DNA from: Streptomyces dioscori | GTDB lineage: Bacteria; Actinomycetota; Actinomycetes; Streptomycetales; Streptomycetaceae | Assembly: GCF_003024195.1 (NCBI RefSeq) | Contig: NZ_KZ679038.1 | Span: forward strand, 124,001-188,000 | Length of the DNA stretch: 64,000 nt | Direction: 5' to 3' | Part shown: piece by piece, positions 59,917 to 64,000 of the stretch | How the letters are laid out: each line of letters begins with the position of its first letter | Numbering within the stretch: the stretch's first letter is position 1 | The notes under the pieces: model-generated | Database searches by the model: none | The model's input: the letters and a program-made list of their open reading frames with translations, nothing else | Told to the model about the DNA's origin: nothing | Made by a program: the position numbers and the translations under genes

Positions 59917-60786
59917 GAGCTTCTTCAGCGTTGCAACTCCAGCGTGAGGACGGCCTTGGCGATTGACGTCATGCGGTTGGGACTGCATCGGGACCTGTGG
60001 AAGAACCGCCAGGACTTCAGGCGGGCGACTCCGCGTTCGACGGGTGCGCGCTGCGGCCAGGGCACGGTTGCGAGTCTTCTCGGTGGGAGTCAGTTTCTTC
60101 AGGGGCCTGCGTTTGATGCCCGTAGTCAGCCACGGACCGGCGCCCTGGTAGGCGAGATCGGCCACGATCGGAACGCCCTGGCGCTCGCAGATCCGGATGA
60201 TCCGGTGGGCGCGGGTAGCGGTCAGGTCGTGGGTGCGGCCCGGCAGGGCGGGCGAGAGCCACAACAGCCGGCCGCCGGGATCGGTGACGACCTGCACGTT
60301 CACGCCGTGGCGCCGGTGTTTGTGGGAGTAGTCGGCCCGGCCGTCGCCGACCCGGTCGCACTCGGCGAGAGTGCCGTCGAGCAGGACGAAGTCGGGATCA
60401 TGCTCGCGCAGCGTCTTCAGCAGACCCGGTGCACGGGCGGCGAGGAGGTCGACGACTGCACTGGTGTAGGCATGCACGGTGGACTCGCTGATCCCGAACC
60501 CGGCAGCGATCTTCGCCAGAGTGATGTGCTCGCGCAGGTACACCAGTGCCACCATCGCTCGCTGGGACGGACGGAGCTTGCAGCGCCGGTCGCCCTCACG
60601 GGTGACGATCAACATGGTGACCCACTCCACGAGTGCATGCGGCAGGTCAAGTGCGGCAGGATGGACGACCAACGAGGCCCCCTAGCAACGTGATTGAGAC
60701 GTCAGACATCTCGATCAACAGCCCGGGGGCCTCGCTCGTTGCGCTGCACGGGCCGTCACCGATCGGTGGCCACATCGAAGAAGCTC
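59917..60786 (-). mobile_element. IS5-family-like insertion sequence, left copy
   Basis: 870-bp element with terminal inverted repeat GAGCTTCTTC at 59917 and its complement GAAGAAGCTC at 60777-60786; the outer bases CACT/AGTG extend the match to 14 bp. It encodes one transposase on the minus strand, which has a frameshift. Confidence 0.8.
59925..60672 (-). pseudogene. IS5-like DDE transposase, frameshifted near its C-terminus
   Basis: N-terminal HTH ([30 protein letters not shown] split), then the DDE domain: the first Asp in [15 protein letters not shown], second region [33 protein letters not shown], and [11 protein letters not shown]. After LAAARTRR the frame departs from the family; one missing base would restore [16 protein letters not shown] ... 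[14 protein letters not shown] and the TGA at 59927. The intact C-terminal reading is confirmed by the right-end fragment at 62918-63021. Probably inactive unless frameshifting occurs. Confidence 0.8.
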
Positions 60787-61031
60787 AGTGGTTGTAGCCT
60801 CGGGCAGGGTGCTACCACCTGTGACTAGATCTTGCTCTGCACCCAAAGGGCGCTCTGCCTCATACCGCATGGACAGATCATCCCCGAGTGACCCGGAACT
60901 GATCCGTCAGGCACCGTTAACGGGAGGGAATGGGTTGCCGACATGGGGCGCCACGACGACGATGCCGCCGGTCTCGTGGAGGAGACCGACGACATCAAGG
61001 AGGTGGTCCCGCGAGCTCGGCAGTGCTGCGC
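60787..61031. other. Cargo spacer after the left IS copy
   Basis: No secure gene. A short minus-strand stretch (about 60907-61010) reads DHLLDVVGLLHETGGIVVVA and may be a relic of another protein; it lacks a start and neighbours that would identify it. Confidence 0.4.
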
Positions 61032-61433
61032 TCAGCAGTGCCGCAGACCGCGCGCGCTCGGATCGGCGTCGAAGGAGGACGGTGTGTTGACCCAGTCCGC
61101 CGGGACGTAGCCCCACCCGTCGTAGCCAGGAGCGGTCCAGTCACCCTTGGTGTGGTACCAGGTGGTGTTGCCGCCGCCGTGCAGTCCACCATAGGTCCAG
61201 CAGTCGAACCAGCTGAAGGTGGAATAGAGCTGCCCCGTTATGTTCGCTTCGTGATAGGCGCCCGAGCGCAGAATGGCGGGGGCTCCGTTCCCGCACCACA
61301 GCCGGCCGTCGCTCGCCCGAACTCCGCACTCGGCGCTGGCAGCGGCACTGGCCGAAGGGGCGGCGATCACACCGCCCGCCGTCAGGGCGAGGGCTGCCAT
61401 CCAGAGGGAGAGATACTTCCTGGTCCTGGTCAT
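61032..61433 (-). CDS. Small secreted protein, unknown family (cargo 1)
   Basis: 133-aa protein; ATG 61433 after gaaaaggac. The signal peptide is clear (KYLSLWMAALALTAGGVIAA, cleavage after ASASAA near residue 32). The mature ~100 aa are rich in Trp, Gly and Tyr, with cysteines at GVRASDGRLWCGN, WFDCWTYGG and the C-terminal RHC. This suggests two disulfides. It resembles SH3-like small secreted proteins of Streptomyces but no family could be fixed. It lies inside the composite element. Confidence 0.75.
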   Translation of the reverse strand: MTRTRKYLSLWMAALALTAGGVIAAPSASAAASAECGVRASDGRLWCGNGAPAILRSGAYHEANITGQLYSTFSWFDCWTYGGLHGGGNTTWYHTKGDWTAPGYDGWGYVPADWVNTPSSFDADPSARGLRHC

Positions 61434-61532
61434 CCACTGTCCTTTTCTCACTGGTTTTCGAGTTCGACCGAAAGGTGCCGGGTGCCTGCCCGGCTCTTCC
61501 CGCAGGCCCTTCGCAGCACCGTGATGCACTGC

Positions 61533-61852
61533 TCAGCACTGCGCGACGCCGGGCAGTTGGTTGTCCGGACTGCTTATGTAGATGCTGCTGACATAGCCCC
61601 CGTACTGAGGCAGGTAGGCCCACCACTCGTTGGTGTAGGGCGGGACCGAGACGGTCTCCCCTCGCGTCTGGCAGCCGACCAGCACCTCGACCCCGGCGGG
61701 GAGCTGGAGGAACGGGTCGCGGGTGGTGTTGGGCTCGGGGCGGACGTTGACACCGGAGCTCCAGGTGCCGAACCACGTGCCCGCCGGTCGTACGCCACCG
61801 GGAACGTTCAGCGAACGGGTCAGCCTGCCCAGGTCGGTGTAACTCCGAGCAG
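61533..61852 (-). pseudogene. N-terminally truncated small secreted SH3-like protein (cargo 2)
   Basis: The frame reads SYTDLGRLTRSLNVPGGV, GTWSSGVNVRPEPNTTRDPF, LPAGVEVLVGCQTRGETV, NEWWAYLPQYGGYVSSIYIS and ends GVAQC. The VNVRPEPN turn is typical of bacterial SH3 domains. It has no start codon or signal peptide because IS sequence begins at 61853; an in-frame stop lies in the IS just upstream. Cargo 1 follows it on the same strand. Confidence 0.65.
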
Positions 61853-61951
61853 CGTGATTGAGACGTCAGACATCTCGATCAACAGCCCGGGGGCTTCGCT
61901 CGTTGCGCTTCACGGACCGTCACCGAATCGGTGGCCACATCGATGAAGCTC
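61853..61951 (-). mobile_element. IS fragment (promoter end), same orientation as the left copy
   Basis: About 99 bp nearly identical to 60689-60786, the transposase-upstream end of the left IS, including CGTGATTGAGACGTCAGAC and the terminal GAAGCTC. It has a few substitutions and one inserted base. It truncates cargo 2. Confidence 0.85.
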
Positions 61952-62035
61952 AGTGGTCCTTGGGCCTGGACCTGCTCCGGTTTGCCGGCGATGGGTGCCG
62001 GCGCGCTGTTGACGCGGAGCAGAGAGGTGGGTGGT

Positions 62036-62542
62036 CTACCACCAAGAGGTGCACTGGATGCCGCTGTTGCTGCCCTGGCTCAGCAGCCGCGCGCAGACGC
62101 GGAAAGCCCGGCTCGACGAGCTGCTGGTCGGGTAGGCCGGCGTCGTCATCCTCTTGCCGCCCGTCATCGTGTCGAAAGAACCGCACTGGATCCAGGTCTG
62201 CCTGTTGTCGTTGCTGACGTCCATCCAGACCTGTGCCAGGACCCCGGAGCCCCAGTTGCTGCCCGATCCGGTGGTCAAGACGCCCCACGCGGCCTGTCGG
62301 CCTCCGACGTTGCCGGCCTGCATCGAGTACGAGGCGACAGCGTGGGGAAAGTCAATCACCATCGCACCCGCACCCCCCACCCCCTGGCCACTGAGACTGT
62401 CCGGGATGTCGGTGAAACCATTCACACCTCCCTCGCAGTCCGACCGTGCTGCCTGAGCCGCGCCGGCGGATCCGGCCACCACGCCTGCCGCCAACATGAT
62501 CGCGGCTGCTCCTACGCTGAAGATCCGTCTGAGGCTGTGCAC
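62036..62542 (-). CDS. Small secreted protein, unknown family (cargo 3)
   Basis: 168-aa protein; GTG 62542 with GGGAG 7 nt upstream. Signal peptide: VHSLRRIFSVGAAAIMLAAG through AGAAQAA, cleavage near residue 33. The mature domain (RSDCEGGVNGFTDIPDSLSG ... QTWIQCGSFDTMTGG ... AFRVCARLL ... IQCTSWW) has four cysteines and a terminal Trp pair, predicting a compact disulfide-bonded beta protein. No known family or motif for catalysis. Found inside the composite element. Confidence 0.75.
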   Translation of the reverse strand: MHSLRRIFSVGAAAIMLAAGVVAGSAGAAQAARSDCEGGVNGFTDIPDSLSGQGVGGAGAMVIDFPHAVASYSMQAGNVGGRQAAWGVLTTGSGSNWGSGVLAQVWMDVSNDNRQTWIQCGSFDTMTGGKRMTTPAYPTSSSSSRAFRVCARLLSQGSNSGIQCTSWW

Positions 62543-62917
62543 GTGTTTCTCCCTGGGTCCAGGTGCTGATGGCTTCCGAAGAGGGGCGCTGTGGCCGTGG
62601 CGCCCGTACTGTGACCTGACCGAAGCGCTAACGGCCCCCGCTTCAGCCGCCGGAGCGGCGCAGGGGACGCCCAGCAGGCGCCTCGAACTGTAGGGCGGAC
62701 CCGGGACGTTGCGACCCTGACAGATGTCAGGGTCACGATCAGCTGCTGGCGCGCGCCGTGGTCCCGCCGGGCCGCCTGGCCTGGGTCACTTAAGGGCTGA
62801 TCAACTGGCTGCACGTGCTGCTGCCCTGTACCCGAACGGCAGGATCGGCGAGAAGCTGCTCTGAACTTTGACCCGGCCGGATCTCCTCGCGCCAGCGGCA
62901 GTCTCATCGTTCTCCAG
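62543..62917. other. Cargo stretch with an orphan operator, no gene
   Basis: 375 bp between cargo 3 and the right IS fragment. Besides the palindrome at 62713-62734, no gene was found. 62790-62870 (ending at CTGCTCTGA) has codon-like structure but no start and no family resemblance. Confidence 0.5.
62713..62734. promoter_or_regulatory. Orphan response-regulator-type palindrome
   Basis: GACCCTGACA and TGTCAGGGTC are perfect 10-bp arms around a 2-nt centre. TGACA-n-TGTCA palindromes of this form are sites for NarL/DesR-type response regulators in Streptomyces, usually in front of ABC transporter operons. None follows here. Confidence 0.6.
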
Positions 62918-63030
62918 GTCGCCCGCCTGAAGTCCTGGCGGATCTTCCGCAGGTCCCGCTGCAGCCCCAACCGCATGACGTCAATCGCCAAGGCCGTCCT
63001 CACCCCGGAGCTGCAATGCTGAAGAAGCTC
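62918..63030 (+). mobile_element. IS fragment (transposase 3' end), inverted, right boundary
   Basis: About 113 bp homologous to the left end in opposite orientation. It encodes the correct-frame transposase C-terminus ([14 protein letters not shown] ... [14 protein letters not shown], stop TGA at 63019-63021 area) and ends GAAGAAGCTC at 63030. Confidence 0.85.
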
Positions 63031-63033
63031 ACT

Positions 63034-63580
63034 CACGGACGCTGTCGCGGAGTTGGGACCGCGGGCGTCCGCGGCGACGAGCGCGGAGGCCGGTGACCTC
63101 GTCGTGGTCGCGGTGCCGGTCAAGGCATTCCCTCACTTGCCCGTCGCACCCCTGGCCGGGAAGACGGTCATCGACACCTGCAACTACGGCTCCGAGCGTG
63201 ACGGGCACATCCCCGAGCTCGACAGCAAAACGCTCACATCGAGCGAGCTGCTTCAGCGGTACGTCCCGGACGCGTTGCCCGTGAAGGCGTTCCACACCAT
63301 CTTCTTCAAGCACCTGCTGTCTCTCGCCCGCCCGACGGGGGCGGCCGACCGCCCGTACCTGCCGATCGCCGGGAACTCCGCGTCGGCGAAGGCGGCGGTG
63401 AGCGAGTTCATCCAATCCATCGGGTACGGCCTGGTGGACGGCGGCCCGCTGGCCGACAGCTGGCGGCAGGAGCCGGGCACGCCTGTGTGGGGGACCCCGT
63501 ACGGTCCGTTCTCGGACGAGGAGGGCCGGCCGGTCGGCGAAGACGCCATCCGCGCGGCGCTGGCCACCGCCACGCGGTAA
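63034..63580 (+). pseudogene. F420/NADP-oxidoreductase-type gene, 3' part (interrupted)
   Basis: Continues the gene begun at 59801: TDAVAELGPRASAATSAEAG, then DLVVVAVPVKAFPHLP, GKTVIDTCNYGSERDGHIPE and a C-terminal helical domain (LPVKAFHTIFFKHLLSLA...). The family uses reduced F420 or NADPH in hydride transfer. The protein cannot be made as one chain; an in-frame ATG/GTG restart for this part would lack the nucleotide-binding motif. Confidence 0.9.
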
Positions 63581-63701
63581 CCGCTGGCCGGCACGGACCC
63601 GCGATACGGTCCACCCCTGTTCGGGCCCCGTCCGGTGGAGGTGCCGGGCGGGGTGACCCTCCGTTCCGTCTGCGGCGGCGGACGTGCGACGGGCTCAAGA
63701 G

Positions 63702-64000
63702 CTATGCGCCGCCACTGCCGCCGTTGCCCGTGTTGCCGCCACGCAGGGAATGGATCATGCTCCGCAGGGCCCGGAACGCGCCCGACTGCTCGGCCTCGGT
63801 CATACCGGCCAGCATTCTGACCTCGACGGAACGGACCGCTACGGTCGCCTCCTCAAGGCTCCGTCGGCCACGAGGCGTGAGTCGCGTGGGCAGCACCTTC
63901 CCGACGGGCGCCTCCGCGGGCCTGGTCACGTAGCCCTCTCGCTCCAAGGTCTGGAGCAGCACGTTCATCGACTGCCGGGTCACGAACGCGCCCCGCGCGA
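63702..64000 (-). CDS. MarR-family regulator, C-terminal part
   Basis: Runs off the right edge; the last 99 or so codons are visible. ARGAFVTRQSMNVLLQTLER is the recognition helix region and EGYVTRPAEAPVGKVLPTRLT the wing of a MarR winged helix, followed by TPRGRRSLEEATVAV and the dimerisation helix (MLAGMTEAEQSGAFRALRSMI). It ends with a Gly/Asn tail. Target unknown. Confidence 0.88.
   Translation of the reverse strand, partial: ARGAFVTRQSMNVLLQTLEREGYVTRPAEAPVGKVLPTRLTPRGRRSLEEATVAVRSVEVRMLAGMTEAEQSGAFRALRSMIHSLRGGNTGNGGSGGA

Larger units (their letters stand above)
59917..63030. mobile_element. Composite insertion bounded by inverted IS5-like sequences
   Basis: Both outer ends carry GAGCTTCTTCAGC in inverted orientation, part of about 110 bp of IS homology at each end. 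The host flanks show the 3-bp duplication ACT (59914-59916 and 63031-63033; 4 bp if a shared C is counted). Removing 3117 bp restores the host reading frame. Inside are an IS copy with a frameshifted transposase, a second IS fragment, three genes or gene pieces for small secreted proteins and an orphan operator. Confidence 0.85.

Overview
The window is high-GC DNA with GTG starts, 4-nt stop/start overlaps, ECF sigma, tandem-HTH and LAL-type regulators, an SCO6745-family protein and a DUF6480 protein. All of this points to a Streptomyces or a close relative. The gene mix (secondary metabolism, stress signalling, remnants and mobile DNA) fits a chromosome arm rather than the core. No rRNA, tRNA or CRISPR array was recognised.

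Layout. 0-2.2 kb: end of a zinc/manganese ABC binding protein with an AztD-like lipoprotein, then an MmpS-like protein. 2.3-5.5 kb: a DUF4334 protein, a zinc alcohol dehydrogenase and a double-HTH TetR regulator, preceded by two near-identical TetR-type operators. 5.5-14.4 kb: a latex-clearing protein (Lcp), a PAS-GAF-PP2C phosphatase, a secreted FG-GAP protein, a RibD-type reductase, a cupin, a small membrane protein, a long hairpin, and a divergent TetR/aldo-keto reductase pair. 14.5-18.9 kb: an ECF sigma, anti-sigma and ABC transporter operon whose genes overlap by 4 nt, including a 45-codon ORF made of 7-residue repeats. 18.9-21.3 kb: divergent dgdR/dgdA (dialkylglycine decarboxylase). 21.4-27.3 kb: alcohol dehydrogenase, MIP18-type Fe-S factor, amidohydrolase, SDR and AcoR/MimR-like activator. 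These are the accessory genes of a propane-monooxygenase cluster, but no monooxygenase is present.

27.4-33.5 kb: a nucleotidyltransferase-like protein, an ABC-2 exporter divergent from a NarL-type two-component system, and a cytochrome P450 without the ExxR motif. 33.5-36.6 kb: a multiply frameshifted HTH pseudogene, Nudix, DUF6480, 2'-5' RNA ligase-like and DUF4190 genes. 36.8-39.7 kb: a compact RsbR-RsbS-RsbT-RsbX stressosome operon. 40-50.3 kb: three alpha/beta hydrolases, an MFS exporter, two adjacent AraC regulators (one read through into a DUF5709 protein) and a LAL-type LuxR regulator. 50.7-54.4 kb: ThDP enzyme, patatin and SCO6745-family protein.

54.5-64 kb is accessory: small secreted proteins, a glycosidase remnant, a LysR/epimerase pair, and a 3.1-kb composite element bounded by IS5-like sequences. 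The element interrupts an F420/NADP-oxidoreductase-type gene; deleting it in silico restores the frame exactly. Its cargo is genes for small secreted proteins and an orphan response-regulator-type operator. The window closes inside a MarR regulator gene.
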